Origin: Mycobacterium sp. SMC-4
Lineage (GTDB): Bacteria; Actinomycetota; Actinomycetes; Mycobacteriales; Mycobacteriaceae
Direction: 5' to 3'
NCBI RefSeq assembly: GCF_025263265.1
Contig: NZ_CP079869.1
Location: 2,418,001 to 2,482,000 of the forward strand
Length of the DNA: 64,000 nucleotides
Within the stretch, counting starts at the first letter, position 1. The number at the start of each line of letters is the position of its first letter. A program made the position numbers and the translations under genes. Shown here piece after piece: positions 17,891 to 28,610 of this stretch. Below the pieces are notes generated by a model that did not search any database, was not told the origin of the DNA, and saw only the letters and a list, made by a program, of their open reading frames with translations.

Positions 17891-18693
17891 CCCTGCGGCC
17901 GCGGCGGGCGGGGGTGCTGGGTTCGCCGATCGAGCATTCGCGCTCCCCGCAACTGCATCTGGCGGCGTACCGGGCGCTGGGTCTGACCGAATGGACCTAT
18001 GACCGCATCGAGTGCACCGGCGACCAACTCCCGGGCGTGGTTTCGGGCTTCGGCCCTGAGTGGGTGGGGGTGTCGGTGACGATGCCGGGCAAGATCGCGG
18101 CACTGCGGTTCGCCGACGACGCCACCCCGCGGGCGCGGCTGATCGGTTCGGCAAACACGTTGGTGCGTTCGGCGGGCGGCTGGCGCGCCGACAACACCGA
18201 TATCGACGGCGTCATCGGTGCGCTGGCCGGGCTCACTCCGCGCAGGGCTATGGTCATCGGTTCGGGAGGCACCGCGCCGGCGGCGGTAGTCGGACTGATC
18301 GACCTCGGCGCCGCCCACATCACGGTGGCGGCGCGAAGTGCGCAGAAAGCGGCCGTATTGGTCGACCTGGCTGTGCGTTGCGGGGTGCAGGCCGACTTCT
18401 GCGATATCGCTGTGGACCTCGCTGCTGCGGTCGCCGACGTCGATGTCGTGGTCAACACGGTGCCGGCCGACGCGGTCGCGCCGTACGCCTCGGCACTGGC
18501 TGCGGTACCGGTATTGCTCGACGCGATCTACGACCCGTGGCCCACCCCGCTGGCCGCCGCGGTGGGCGAGGCGGGTGGACGGGTCGTCAGTGGCCTGCAG
18601 ATGCTGCTGAATCAGGCCTATACCCAGGTTGAGCAGTTCACCGGTCGACCGGCTCCCAAACAGGCCATGGCGGCCGCGCTGGAAGCCGGCTGA
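17887..18693 (+). CDS. aroE: Shikimate dehydrogenase
   Basis: 268 residues that reduce 3-dehydroshikimate to shikimate with NADPH. The shikimate-binding motif GSPIEHSRSPQLH lies near the N-terminus, catalytic Lys is in VSVTMPGKIA, and ADNTDIDG and the nucleotide loop IGSGGTAPAAV follow. ATGA overlap with mltG implies coupled translation. Together with aroC, aroK and aroB downstream, most of the shikimate route sits in this window. Confidence 0.95.
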   Translation: MTLRPRRAGVLGSPIEHSRSPQLHLAAYRALGLTEWTYDRIECTGDQLPGVVSGFGPEWVGVSVTMPGKIAALRFADDATPRARLIGSANTLVRSAGGWRADNTDIDGVIGALAGLTPRRAMVIGSGGTAPAAVVGLIDLGAAHITVAARSAQKAAVLVDLAVRCGVQADFCDIAVDLAAAVADVDVVVNTVPADAVAPYASALAAVPVLLDAIYDPWPTPLAAAVGEAGGRVVSGLQMLLNQAYTQVEQFTGRPAPKQAMAAALEAG

Positions 18694-18724
18694 ACCGGTG
18701 TCGTGCGAGTGGCTACGACGCGCT

Positions 18725-18730
18725 TAGCCT
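18725..18730 (+). promoter_or_regulatory. -10 box of leaderless prepilin peptidase gene
   Basis: TAGCCT, six bases, then GTG 18737. Confidence 0.45.
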
Positions 18731-18736
18731 GAGAGG

Positions 18737-19162
18737 GTGGGGGTCCTGGTCGCCGCGGGGGGCGTCGGTGCATGGTTGATTGCGTTGAGCTGGATGGACA
18801 TTCGCCATCGGCGGCTGCCGAATTGGCTGACGTTGCCCGGGGCGGCGGTCATCGTGACCGGGGCGGTGCTCGGCGGACATGGTGTCGCGGCATCGCTCGG
18901 TGCGCTCGGCTTGTGCGCCGTCTACGCGGCGATACACCTGGCCGCGCCACGAGCGATGGGGGCCGGTGACGTGAAATTGGCGATCGGCCTAGGCGCTCTG
19001 ACGGGGGCGTTCGGATTCGGACCGTGGGTTTTCGCGGCGGTGGGCGCGTCGGTGCTGACCTCGGTGGTCGCACTGTGGCACCTGATGCGCGGTGGTGCTT
19101 CCGTCGTCCCGCACGGTCCGTCGATGTGCGCAGCGGCGGTCGTCGCGGTGGTCCTGGCCTGA
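18737..19162 (+). CDS. A24-family prepilin peptidase (minimal form)
   Basis: A 141-residue polytopic protein of the Rv2551c type. The catalytic aspartates of A24 aspartyl peptidases are present: D21 in SWMDIRHRRLPNW and D78 in GAGDVKLAIG. It lacks the N-terminal cysteine-rich methyltransferase part of full-length PilD, as is usual in actinobacteria. It would cleave class III signal peptides of Flp/Tad-type pilins. No pilin gene is visible nearby, so its substrate lies elsewhere. Confidence 0.88.
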   Translation: MGVLVAAGGVGAWLIALSWMDIRHRRLPNWLTLPGAAVIVTGAVLGGHGVAASLGALGLCAVYAAIHLAAPRAMGAGDVKLAIGLGALTGAFGFGPWVFAAVGASVLTSVVALWHLMRGGASVVPHGPSMCAAAVVAVVLA

Positions 19163-19171
19163 TTCTTTACT

Positions 19172-19190
19172 TACATACTATCGGTATGTA
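19172..19190. promoter_or_regulatory. TetR operator, 19-bp palindrome
   Basis: TACATAC-TATCG-GTATGTA is a perfect 7-bp inverted repeat around five bases. It overlaps the probable -10 region of the DUF3237 gene and is followed two genes' length later by a TetR gene, so autoregulated repression of the pair is the natural reading. Confidence 0.7.
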
Positions 19191-19194
19191 TCTT
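19189..19194 (+). promoter_or_regulatory. -10 box of leaderless DUF3237 gene
   Basis: TATCTT, seven bases, then ATG 19202. Its first two bases are the last two of the palindromic operator, so a bound repressor would block polymerase. Confidence 0.45.
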
Positions 19195-19201
19195 TGGCGA
19201 C

Positions 19202-19693
19202 ATGGTGCATGCCGCTGATGTCGCGTTGCCACCCCCGGGGGACGTTGTGCCGGTGGCGCACCTGTGTGATCTCAGCGTCGCGCTGCGACCAGCCCAGATG
19301 ATCGATACGGCCCTCGGTGCGCGCCTGACGTTCGTGGTAACCGGTGGACAGGTGAGCGGTCCGGCGCTGCGTGGGCACCTGCTACCCGGCGGTGGGGACT
19401 GGTTGCGCGTCGGCAGCGACGGCATCGGCCGCGTCGACGTCCGCGCCACGATCCACACGCACGACGACGTGCTGATCCACTTCGAGAGCCGCGGGGTCAT
19501 CAAGGTCCCCGCGGACGGATTCGGTCGCCTCGCCTCCGGACATGCGCTGCCCTTCGCCCAGACCTACGTGCGCACCACCCCGATATTCGACACCGCCGAC
19601 GAGCGCTATGCCTGGCTGTCTCAAGTGGTCGCGGTCGGATACAACGTGCTGCGGCCCGATCGCGTCGACTACCGCATCTACCGACTGCTGTGA
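19202..19693 (+). CDS. DUF3237 family protein
   Basis: A 163-residue protein matching the DUF3237 beta-barrel family: AHLCDLSVALRPAQMI, GGGDWLRVGSDGIGRVDVRATIHTHDD and YVRTTPIFDTADERYAWLSQVVAVG are diagnostic. No signal peptide or membrane span is seen. Biochemical activity is unknown; family members often sit beside TetR regulators and small-molecule catabolic genes. The gene overlaps the TetR gene by 4 bp (GTGA) and has a palindromic operator 11 bp before its start, so it is presumably the regulated effector of that pair. Confidence 0.82.
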   Translation: MVHAADVALPPPGDVVPVAHLCDLSVALRPAQMIDTALGARLTFVVTGGQVSGPALRGHLLPGGGDWLRVGSDGIGRVDVRATIHTHDDVLIHFESRGVIKVPADGFGRLASGHALPFAQTYVRTTPIFDTADERYAWLSQVVAVGYNVLRPDRVDYRIYRLL

Positions 19694-20283
19694 ACGGCCG
19701 TCGCCGTCAGGCCGATCGCACCGAGGCGACGACTCGTCAGCTGCTGACGGCGGCCCGGCACCTGTTTGCCACCGAAGGATTTGACGCGACGTCGCTGGCG
19801 GCTGTCGCCGCACGCGCCCAGGTGACCAAAGGTGCGGTGTACCACCATTTCGACAGCAAGGCTCGGGTGTTCGAGGCCGTGTTCGCCGCCGAGATCGGCC
19901 GGCTCTCCGAGTCGGTGCTCACCGCCTACCGCCGCGAGGACGACCCGTGGGAGGCGTTTGGTGCCGCGTGCCGAAGGTTCCTCGAGGAATGCGCAGACCC
20001 CGCGACGCAGCGCATCGTGCTGGTCGAGGCGCTCACCGCGATCGGCTGGGAAGCGACGCGACGATTGGAAGCTCCGCTGCTCGATCTGATGTGCTCGGGC
20101 ATCTCGCTCGCCGCCACCGCGGGGCGCATCGATCCGCGGCCTGCCGAGCCGTTCGCGCACTTCCTGTTCGGGGCGCTGTGCGAGACCGCACTGACGGTGG
20201 CCAGGGCCGACGATCGCCGCGCCGCGCAGCGACGCGCCCTCGCCGAGGTCGACCGGGTGCTCGGCGCTGTGGCGGTCCGGTAA
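19690..20283 (+). CDS. TetR-family transcriptional repressor
   Basis: 197 residues. The N-terminal helix-turn-helix is clear: TRQLLTAARHLFATEGFDAT followed by TSLAAVAARAQVTKGAVYHHF (recognition helix at about residues 42-53). The C-terminal half is a helical ligand-binding domain without recognisable family. GTG 19690 overlaps the DUF3237 stop, indicating a two-gene operon under one operator. The inducer is unknown. Confidence 0.92.
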   Translation: MNGRRRQADRTEATTRQLLTAARHLFATEGFDATSLAAVAARAQVTKGAVYHHFDSKARVFEAVFAAEIGRLSESVLTAYRREDDPWEAFGAACRRFLEECADPATQRIVLVEALTAIGWEATRRLEAPLLDLMCSGISLAATAGRIDPRPAEPFAHFLFGALCETALTVARADDRRAAQRRALAEVDRVLGAVAVR

Positions 20284-20316
20284 GGACGGTGAGGCCGGCG
20301 TGCGAAAATGGGACAC

Positions 20317-21530
20317 GTGTTGCGATGGACGACAGCCGGCGAATCCCATGGCCGTGCGTTGGTGGCCGTGGTCGAGGGGATGGTGGCAGGTGTCCACGTC
20401 GCCTCTGCCGACATCGCCACCCAGTTGGCGCGGCGCCGCCTCGGCTACGGCCGAGGAGCGCGGATGAAGTTCGAACAGGACCAGGTCACCATGCTGGCGG
20501 GCATGCGTCACGGAGTGACCCTCGGCGGTCCGATCGCGATCGAGATCGGCAACACCGAGTGGCCCAAATGGGAGACCGTGATGGCTCCCGACCCGATCGA
20601 TCCGGCCGCGCTGGCCGAGAGCGCCGCGCGCAACGCACCGCTGACCCGGCCCCGTCCTGGTCACGCCGACTATGCCGGCATGCTCAAGTACGGGTTCGAC
20701 GACGCGCGTCCGGTGCTGGAACGTGCCAGCGCTCGGGAGACCGCCGCTCGGGTGGCCGCGGGCACGTTCGCGCGGGCCTTCCTGCAGCAGGCGCTCGGTG
20801 TCGAGGTGGTTTCCCACGTGATCTCCATCGGCGCGTCGACGCCGTACGCCGGTCCGATACCACAGCCTGGTGATCTGGCGGCCATCGATGCCAGCCCGGT
20901 GCGCGCGTTCGACGCCGAGGCTGAGAGCTCGATGATCACCGAGATCGAAGCAGCCAAGCGTGACGGCGATACCCTCGGCGGCGTGGTCGAGGTGGTCGCG
21001 CATGGACTGCCCGTCGGGCTGGGCTCGTTCACCAGCGGCGACAACCGCTTGGACAGCCAGCTGGCGGCCGCGGTCATGGGAATTCAGGCAATCAAAGGTG
21101 TGGAGATCGGTGACGGCTTCGAGACCGCCCGGCGGCGGGGCAGCGTTGCGCACGACGAGATGTACCCGGGTGCTGACGGTGTGACGCGCTCGACCAACCG
21201 GGCCGGCGGCCTCGAAGGCGGTATGACCAACGGTCTGCCGGTCCGGGTGCGCGCCGCGATGAAACCGATCTCCACGGTCCCGCGGGCGCTGGCCACCGTC
21301 GACATGACCACCGGGGACGAAGCGGTGGCGATCCATCAGCGATCCGACGTGTGCGCGGTACCCGCTGCGGGGGTCGTGGTGGAGACCATGGTCGCGCTGG
21401 TGCTCGCGCGCGCTGCCCTGCAGAAGTTCGGTGGTGACTCGCTGATTGAGACACGAACCAACATCGACGGATACCTGCGTGCCGTCGCGGCGCGTGAGCC
21501 GCACAGCGATGCGGCGAGGGCTTCGGGCTG

Positions 21531-21531
<1 letters not shown>
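20317..21531 (+). CDS. aroC: Chorismate synthase
   Basis: 404 residues; converts EPSP to chorismate with reduced FMN. Signature segments are [58 protein letters not shown] and [18 protein letters not shown] 20317 (giving [12 protein letters not shown]) matches the start of mycobacterial AroC; ATG 20308 in frame would add three residues and cannot be excluded. (The gene is called aroF in M. tuberculosis.) The stop overlaps aroK by one base. Confidence 0.96.
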
Positions 21532-23272
<1,741 letters not shown>

Positions 23273-23791
23273 CTAACGGTTCTCGACCGGCTGGGTCTGG
23301 TCGTCGCGCACCGCGGCGAACACGTCGGTGTCGGCACGGTCGTCGTCCTCACGGCGCCGGGGCTCGTCGGGACGTTTGCGGTCGACCAGCCAGTGACCCA
23401 ACGCCACGCCGATGATGGCGCTGACGAAGACCAGCAGCGCGGTGAAGGCCGCGAACGTGGTGATCTCGTTGAGCAAGCCCTCAACGTAGAGATTCTGGTA
23501 GAACAGCCCGATCACCCAGGCCACGAATCCGCTCGCCACCCCGGCGAACAACCCGGCCAGCAGCCAGGTCATCGCGAGATCGTCACGGCGTTCGGGGTCG
23601 GCGTTCCTGCGGGCATCGCTGCTGCCGTCGACGTAGCCCCAGGCCAGGGCCACGAGCGCGAACAACGCCACCAGAATCGCGCTGATCAGTCCCGCTCTGG
23701 TTTCCCACGCGTTGATCATCGCTCCCTGGAGTAACCGGACGATCACCATCAGGGCGGCGAACACCAGTCCGCGCAGCAACCACTTGCTCAT
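23273..23791 (-). CDS. Four-TM B-4DMT-type small transporter (Rv2536-like)
   Basis: 172 residues with four hydrophobic spans: about residues 5-24, 33-54, 75-97 and 107-131. A charged, Arg/Asp-rich cytoplasmic tail follows. Position beside pepQ and efp matches M. tuberculosis Rv2536. The family is described as a mycobacterial four-TM member of the drug/metabolite transporter group, but no substrate is known. Its stop codon abuts the aroB stop with no gap. ATG 23791 lies 8 nt after a TAAGGT box, divergent from pepQ. Confidence 0.75.
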   Translation of the reverse strand: MSKWLLRGLVFAALMVIVRLLQGAMINAWETRAGLISAILVALFALVALAWGYVDGSSDARRNADPERRDDLAMTWLLAGLFAGVASGFVAWVIGLFYQNLYVEGLLNEITTFAAFTALLVFVSAIIGVALGHWLVDRKRPDEPRRREDDDRADTDVFAAVRDDQTQPVENR

Positions 23792-23799
23792 GGGGCCTC

Positions 23800-23805
23800 A
23801 CCTTA
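23800..23805 (-). promoter_or_regulatory. -10 box of leaderless four-TM gene
   Basis: Minus-strand TAAGGT, eight bases, then ATG 23791. Confidence 0.45.
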
Positions 23806-23810
23806 GCGAG

Positions 23811-23816
23811 TAGCGT
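23811..23816 (+). promoter_or_regulatory. -10 box of leaderless pepQ
   Basis: TAGCGT, eight bases, then GTG 23825. It lies only 5 bp from the opposing -10 box, so the two divergent promoters are packed into a 33-bp intergenic gap. Confidence 0.5.
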
Positions 23817-23824
23817 CGGACACC

Positions 23825-24907
23825 GTGACCATATCTGCGCGCCGCGACCGTTTGCGTCGTCTTCTGGCCGAGGCACAGCTCGATGCGGTGCTGGTATCGG
23901 ATCTGGTCAACGTGCGCTATCTGTCCGGATTCACCGGCTCCAACGCCGCACTGCTGGTGCTGACCGGTCAGGAGACGCCGGTGCTGGCCACTGACGGTCG
24001 CTACCGCAGTCAGGCGGCCACCCAGGCGCCTGATGCCGAAGTGGTTATCGAGCGGGCGTGTGGGCCGCACCTGGCTGCCCGCGCGGCCACTGACGGTGTG
24101 CGCAGGCTGGGGTTCGAGAGCCATGTGGTGACCGTCGACGCCTTCGCCAAGCTCGCCGACGCCGCTGGTCAGGGTTGCGAACTGGTGCGGGCGCCTGGGC
24201 TGGTCGAACAATTGCGCGAAGTCAAGGACGCCGGCGAGATCGCACTGCTGCGGTTGGCGTGCGAGGCTGCCGACGCGGCACTGACCGACCTGATCGACCA
24301 GGGCGGTCTGGGTGCCGGGCGAACCGAGAAGCAGGTGCGCAACCGACTGGAGGCGCTGATGCTCGAGCACGGCGCCGACGGGGCGTCGTTCGAGACCATC
24401 GTCGCGGCCGGAGCCAACTCGGCGATACCGCATCACCGGCCCACAGATGCGGTGCTGGCGACGGGAGACTTCGTCAAAATCGATTTCGGTGCGCTGGTGG
24501 CCGGATATCACTCGGACATGACGCGCACATTCGTGCTGGCGCCGATCGCCGACTGGCAGCGAGACATCTACACGCTGGTAGCCGAAGCGCAGCGGGCCGG
24601 CCGGGAGGCGCTCGCACCGGGTGTGGCGCTCAGTGAGGTCGACGCGGCGTCTCGCCAGGTGATCGCTGATGCGGGGTTTGCCGAGAACTTCGGCCACGGG
24701 CTCGGGCACGGCGTAGGCCTGCAGATCCACGAAGCGCCCGGAATCAACGCGTCGGCCGCCGGTACACTGCTTGCTGGTTCCGCGGTGACCGTGGAGCCCG
24801 GTGTCTACCTGCCCGACCGCGGCGGTGTCCGCATCGAGGACACGCTCGTGGTCGACAAGCATCCCGAACTACTCACCAGGTTCTCCAAAGAACTGGTGAT
24901 CCTCTAG
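23825..24907 (+). CDS. pepQ: M24-family Xaa-Pro aminopeptidase
   Basis: 360 residues. The N-terminal creatinase-like domain (VLVSDLVNVRYLSGFTGSNAALLVL) is followed by the pita-bread metallopeptidase domain. Dinuclear-metal ligands appear in KIDFGALVAGYHSDMTRTF (two Asp), FGHGLGHGVGLQIHE (His), SAVTVEPGVYL (Glu) and GVRIEDTLVV (Glu). It removes N-terminal residues ahead of proline. Its link to efp (21 bp downstream), the factor that rescues ribosomes at polyproline, is conserved in mycobacteria. Confidence 0.94.
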   Translation: MTISARRDRLRRLLAEAQLDAVLVSDLVNVRYLSGFTGSNAALLVLTGQETPVLATDGRYRSQAATQAPDAEVVIERACGPHLAARAATDGVRRLGFESHVVTVDAFAKLADAAGQGCELVRAPGLVEQLREVKDAGEIALLRLACEAADAALTDLIDQGGLGAGRTEKQVRNRLEALMLEHGADGASFETIVAAGANSAIPHHRPTDAVLATGDFVKIDFGALVAGYHSDMTRTFVLAPIADWQRDIYTLVAEAQRAGREALAPGVALSEVDAASRQVIADAGFAENFGHGLGHGVGLQIHEAPGINASAAGTLLAGSAVTVEPGVYLPDRGGVRIEDTLVVDKHPELLTRFSKELVIL

Positions 24908-24928
24908 AAGCTAGGAGTACAACCCGCT

Positions 24929-25492
24929 GTGGCATCGACCGCCGACTTCAAGAACGGCCTCGTCCTCCAGATCGATGGCCAACTGTGGCAGATCGTCGAG
25001 TTCCAACACGTCAAACCAGGCAAAGGTCCGGCCTTCGTGCGAACGAAACTGAAGAACGTCGTATCGGGCAAGGTCGTCGACAAGACCTATAACGCCGGCG
25101 TGAAGGTGGAGACCGCGACGGTGGATCGCCGCGATGCCACTTATCTGTACCGCGACGGTTCGGACTTTGTGTTCATGGACTCCGAGGACTTCGAGCAGCA
25201 CCCGTTGCCAGAGGCCCTGGTCGGACGCCTTGCCGGGTTCCTGCTGGAGAGCATGCCGGTGCAGATCGCCTTCCACGACGGGACCCCGCTGTATCTGGAG
25301 CTGCCGGTGACCGTGGAGCTCGAGGTCACCCATACCGAGCCCGGGTTACAGGGTGACCGCTCCAGTGCGGGTACCAAGCCGGCGACGCTGGAGACCGGCG
25401 CCGAGATCCAGGTGCCGCTGTTCATCAACACCGGTGACAAGCTCAAGGTGGACTCGCGTGACGGCAGCTACCTGGGAAGGGTCAATGCCTAG
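24929..25492 (+). CDS. efp: Elongation factor P
   Basis: 187 residues, three beta-barrel domains. It relieves ribosome stalling at consecutive prolines. The tip loop is KPGKGPAF with Lys32 at the position modified in other bacteria. No EpmA/EarP/YmfI modification gene is nearby, so I cannot say whether Lys32 is modified. The EF-P signature near residues 150-170 is intact. A good ribosome site (TAGGAG) precedes GTG 24929. Confidence 0.96.
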   Translation: MASTADFKNGLVLQIDGQLWQIVEFQHVKPGKGPAFVRTKLKNVVSGKVVDKTYNAGVKVETATVDRRDATYLYRDGSDFVFMDSEDFEQHPLPEALVGRLAGFLLESMPVQIAFHDGTPLYLELPVTVELEVTHTEPGLQGDRSSAGTKPATLETGAEIQVPLFINTGDKLKVDSRDGSYLGRVNA

Positions 25493-25519
25493 CCAGGGCG
25501 AGCGCAGCGGAGCGACGGG

Positions 25520-25996
25520 GTGACTGACCGACGTGCTCATCGTGGCCGGCATCAGGCCCGCAAACGCGCGGTTGACCTGCTGTTTGAGGCCGAGGCACGT
25601 GGGATGACTCCCGCGGCCGTCGCCGAGTCACGAAACGCGCTGGCGGACAAAGGGGATGCCTCAGCGCTCAACCCGTACACGGTGACGGTGGCGCGGGGTG
25701 TCAGCGAGCACGCAGCCCACGTCGACGACCTGATCTCTGCGCATCTGCAGGGCTGGACGCTGGACCGGCTGCCCGCGGTGGACCGCGCGATCCTACGGGT
25801 TGCGGTGTGGGAGCTTCTGCATGCCGAGGATGTACCTGAACCGGTCGCTGTGGATGAGGCTGTGGAGTTGGCCAAGGAACTGTCCACCGACGACTCGCCG
25901 GGCTTCGTCAATGGTGTGCTGGGTCAGGTGATGCTGGTGACCCCACAGATTCGGGCCGCGGCCGCAGCTGTGCAGGGTGGTAGCGAGGGCGACTGA
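25520..25996 (+). CDS. nusB: Transcription antitermination factor NusB
   Basis: 158 residues, all-helical RNA-binding protein that with NusE (S10) recognises boxA in rRNA leaders. [71 protein letters not shown] sequence (shown in part) is diagnostic. GTG 25520 gives [17 protein letters not shown]. Separated from efp by 27 bp containing a GCGAGCGCAGCGGAGCGAC motif of the kind common between actinobacterial genes. Confidence 0.95.
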   Translation: MTDRRAHRGRHQARKRAVDLLFEAEARGMTPAAVAESRNALADKGDASALNPYTVTVARGVSEHAAHVDDLISAHLQGWTLDRLPAVDRAILRVAVWELLHAEDVPEPVAVDEAVELAKELSTDDSPGFVNGVLGQVMLVTPQIRAAAAAVQGGSEGD

Positions 25997-26010
25997 ACCC
26001 GGGCGCACCG

Positions 26011-27291
26011 TCACGCGGCGTCGAAGGTGATGAGGTCGATGGTGATTCCGTCTTCGATGATGCTGCGCCGTCGTGGTGGCGGCCCGGGTAGCGGTGGGGC
26101 GGTTGACCGGTAGACCGCGCCGGTCGGGGTGCGGAATTGCGCGGTGTGGTGCCCGTTGGTCTCGGTGGTGCTGACTTGCCAGCCGGCGGCTTCTTTGGTG
26201 TAGTTGCAGGCCTCGCATTCGCCGAGGCCGTTGAGCGCTGTGGTGGGCCCGCCGGCGTGGTGGGGTGTGGCGTGGTCGTGGTGGCGGATCGGGGCGTTGC
26301 AGTAGGGGGTTCGGCAGGTGCGGTCGCGACGGTCCAGCAGCGCGGCGAGCCCTTTCGGAAAGATCCTGGCTTTCGATTCCATCGCTACCAGTTGCCCGCT
26401 GTCGGGATGGCGGTAGAGCCGGCGTAGCGTGGCCCGGGTCTCGGCATCCAGGACGACGTCACCGACGAGGGCGCGGCAGAACCCGGCGGGGACGGGTCCG
26501 TACCCGTGCAGCCAGCCCAGTTCGTCGTCGTCACCGGCCAGCGTGGTGTCGGCCATCACCAGGTTCAGCGCCACCGCAACCGGGGCGGAGGCGGCACGTC
26601 CGGTCACCCGCTCGTAGACCGTCTCGGCCATCACCTGGCCGCGCGGCCGTTCGTCGAAGGTGGTGTCGGCGGCCTGTGTGCATGCGGCGTAGAGGCCGAC
26701 ACCCTGGGTCAACGGGAGCCGCACCGTGACGTAGACCATGTTGTTGGCCGCGGGCCGGCAACTGACCGCACAACCTGCGGCAGCCTTGTCGATGCGCTCG
26801 ACCACCGCAGCGGCGTCGAGACGGGCTGCGATGGCCTTGGCCTCGGCTTCGATGCGGTTGTTACCCCATCCGGTCAGCCGCGCAGGATCGCCACACAGCT
26901 GCCGGTCGAGTTCGTGGCGGTGTTCTGCACTCAAGCACGCCGATTCACGCACGATCAGCGTCGCCCGCCACTCCGAGAGCACCCCGGCCGCCATGGCCGC
27001 CAGCGTGCACGGCATCTCGTGCACCAGCGCTCGGGCGAAGCCCAGATGTCGGTTGCCCTGCACCGGGGCGTCCTGGCGCGCCAACGCGACCTCGCTGGCC
27101 AGCCCCTTACCGCGCCTGGTTTTGGCGATCCCGGCAGCCTCTTCAGCAGCAGCGCGTTTGGCCGCCCACAACGCCGTGGCCCGCGCCTGGACCGCAGCGG
27201 CCTGGGCCTTCAACCTCTCGCAGCGTTCGACGACTGCCCGCAGCTCCGCCTCACCAGCCGCGTCAGACAGGTCGAACAAACTTTCGAACAC
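26011..27291 (-). CDS. 13E12-type DUF222/HNH endonuclease domain protein
   Basis: 426 residues. The N-terminal about 300 residues are the helical DUF222 domain shared by mycobacterial REP13E12 proteins. The C-terminal HNH nuclease (about residues 315-370) contains CRTPYCNAPIRHHDHATPHHAGG and NGLGECEACNYTK, with two Cys pairs for zinc and the His/Asn catalytic residues. The family occurs in several copies per mycobacterial genome and some loci are phage attachment sites, but here I see no direct repeats, att core or integrase. GTG 27291 lies 7 nt after TACATT. The role is unknown. Confidence 0.85.
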   Translation of the reverse strand: MFESLFDLSDAAGEAELRAVVERCERLKAQAAAVQARATALWAAKRAAAEEAAGIAKTRRGKGLASEVALARQDAPVQGNRHLGFARALVHEMPCTLAAMAAGVLSEWRATLIVRESACLSAEHRHELDRQLCGDPARLTGWGNNRIEAEAKAIAARLDAAAVVERIDKAAAGCAVSCRPAANNMVYVTVRLPLTQGVGLYAACTQAADTTFDERPRGQVMAETVYERVTGRAASAPVAVALNLVMADTTLAGDDDELGWLHGYGPVPAGFCRALVGDVVLDAETRATLRRLYRHPDSGQLVAMESKARIFPKGLAALLDRRDRTCRTPYCNAPIRHHDHATPHHAGGPTTALNGLGECEACNYTKEAAGWQVSTTETNGHHTAQFRTPTGAVYRSTAPPLPGPPPRRRSIIEDGITIDLITFDAA

Positions 27292-27298
27292 GTCCCCG

Positions 27299-27304
27299 AA
27301 TGTA
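27299..27304 (-). promoter_or_regulatory. -10 box of leaderless HNH gene
   Basis: Minus-strand TACATT, seven bases, then GTG 27291. Confidence 0.45.
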
Positions 27305-27324
27305 CCTGGACGGTCCGACAGAAA

Positions 27325-28530
27325 TCAGATCTCCAACGCCTGGTAGGTGCTGCGGACGAATTTGGGTTGTGCGGTCTGCAGCTTGGCCAACGTCGTGTTG
27401 CCGGCGATGGCGGCGGCCGCGTCTGCCGTCAGGTTCGGCAGGTTCTGGATCAGGTAGATCAGGATCACGTCGGCTGACGGGTCGGCCTGCCACCAGGTTC
27501 CATAGGCTCCCGGCCACGAGAAGGTGCCCGCGCCTCCCGGCCCGAACAGGGTGCGGGATTTTGCCGGGTCGGTGACGACCGACAGGTTCAGCCCGAAGCC
27601 GCGGCCGATCCAGAACGGCGCGCCGAGGAAGTCGTGCCGCTTCTGTTCGTCGGTCAACCTGTCCCGGCGCATCGAGGTCACCGATTCCTCGGACAGCACC
27701 CGTACCCCGTCGACGGTGCCGCCTGCGAGCAGCATGCGGGCGAATCGCAGATAATCATCTGCCGTCGACCACAACCCCGCCCCACCGGTGCAGAACGGCG
27801 GATCGGAGATCGGCGCCGGTCCCATCACATCGTCGCGCAAGCCGTTCTCCGGATCGAGCGAGTACATCGTCGCGGCGCGGCTGCGGGCGGCTGAGCGGAC
27901 GTGGAAGCCGGTGTCGGTCATGGTCAGCGGTTCGAAGATGCGCTCGGCCAGAACCTGACTCAACGGCTTGCCCTCGATGCGCGACAGCAAGATTCCGAGC
28001 ACATCGGTGGCGTGGCTATAGGTCAGGCGCTCACCCGGTTGATGAACCAGGGGCAGCGCCGCGAGCTCGCTCAGCCAGCGGTCCTGGTCCTGCCGGGTGG
28101 GCAGTTTGCGGTAGGCATCGGAGATCGGACCGAGCACCGAGAACGTGTAGGCCAGCCCGCTACGGTGGGTCATCAAGTCCTCGACCGTGAGGTGCCGTTG
28201 GGCGGGCACGGTGCGGTCCAGCGGTCCGCGGGGTTCGGCCAACACCCGCAAGTCGGTCAGCTCCGGCAACCAGGTGGCGACCCGGTCGCCCAATGTGAGC
28301 TTTCCCTCTTCGATCAGCGCCATCGCCGCGGCCACCGTGACGGGTTTGGTCATCGAGGCGATGCGGAAGATCGTGTCGCGCTGCATCGGTAGTCCCGCGT
28401 TGACGTCGCGATGGCCAAGCTCGTTGACCTGCAGGACTTCTCCGGCGTGCCAGACCAGCGTGACCGCCCCGGCCAGCAGCCCGGCGTCGATCGCTTCGGA
28501 GACGGAGGCCTTGTTGCGGTCGAGGTTCAC
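27325..28530 (-). CDS. Class C beta-lactamase-fold serine hydrolase (EstB-like)
   Basis: 401 residues of the beta-lactamase/PBP4/EstB superfamily. The nucleophile is Ser59 in SMTKP (SxxK) and the Tyr motif is YSH in [11 protein letters not shown], the YxN variant common in esterases. The KTG-like strand is replaced by sequence around [18 protein letters not shown]. These variants favour an esterase or a transesterase (for example on statin or polyketide-like esters) over a beta-lactamase. No signal peptide is present, so it is cytoplasmic. GTG 28530 is supported by TAGCCT seven bases upstream. Confidence 0.85.
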   Translation of the reverse strand: MNLDRNKASVSEAIDAGLLAGAVTLVWHAGEVLQVNELGHRDVNAGLPMQRDTIFRIASMTKPVTVAAAMALIEEGKLTLGDRVATWLPELTDLRVLAEPRGPLDRTVPAQRHLTVEDLMTHRSGLAYTFSVLGPISDAYRKLPTRQDQDRWLSELAALPLVHQPGERLTYSHATDVLGILLSRIEGKPLSQVLAERIFEPLTMTDTGFHVRSAARSRAATMYSLDPENGLRDDVMGPAPISDPPFCTGGAGLWSTADDYLRFARMLLAGGTVDGVRVLSEESVTSMRRDRLTDEQKRHDFLGAPFWIGRGFGLNLSVVTDPAKSRTLFGPGGAGTFSWPGAYGTWWQADPSADVILIYLIQNLPNLTADAAAAIAGNTTLAKLQTAQPKFVRSTYQALEI

Positions 28531-28537
28531 CCGGGTG

Positions 28538-28543
28538 AGGCTA
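28538..28543 (-). promoter_or_regulatory. -10 box of leaderless EstB-like gene
   Basis: Minus-strand TAGCCT, seven bases, then GTG 28530. Confidence 0.45.
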
Positions 28544-28576
28544 CCCGTCAGATACGCCGTTGCCGTCCGGCGGTGC

Positions 28577-28582
28577 TAAGCT
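28577..28582 (+). promoter_or_regulatory. Extended -10 box of the pyr operon
   Basis: TGC-TAAGCT is an extended -10 about 70 bp before pyrR. It would give a leader of roughly 60 nt containing the PyrR-binding-loop-like element. Confidence 0.45.
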
Positions 28583-28610
28583 CCCGGACAGTTTCCGACA
28601 TCCTTTAACG

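Noticed and set aside
19678..21504. 608-residue minus-strand frame opposite tetR and aroC
   Set aside because: Product is low-complexity Arg/His-rich with no fold or start signal, and lies fully opposite well-supported genes. It is an artefact of high GC.
23798..24862. 354-residue minus-strand frame opposite pepQ
   Set aside because: Antisense shadow; pepQ has all metal ligands on the plus strand.
25493..25519. Short GCGAGCGCAGCGGAGCGAC motif before nusB as a regulatory site
   Set aside because: Similar GC-rich sequences are frequent between actinobacterial genes and nothing here indicates a specific role.
26011..27291. HNH locus as a mobile element or phage att site
   Set aside because: 13E12 genes can be attachment sites, but no flanking direct repeats, integrase or tRNA fragment is seen.
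26506..27477. 323-residue plus-strand frame opposite the HNH gene
   Set aside because: Mirror of DUF222 coding sequence with no motif or ribosome site.
27325..28530. True beta-lactamase resistance gene
   Set aside because: No signal peptide, YSH in place of YxN and no KTG triad; an esterase of the EstB type is more likely.
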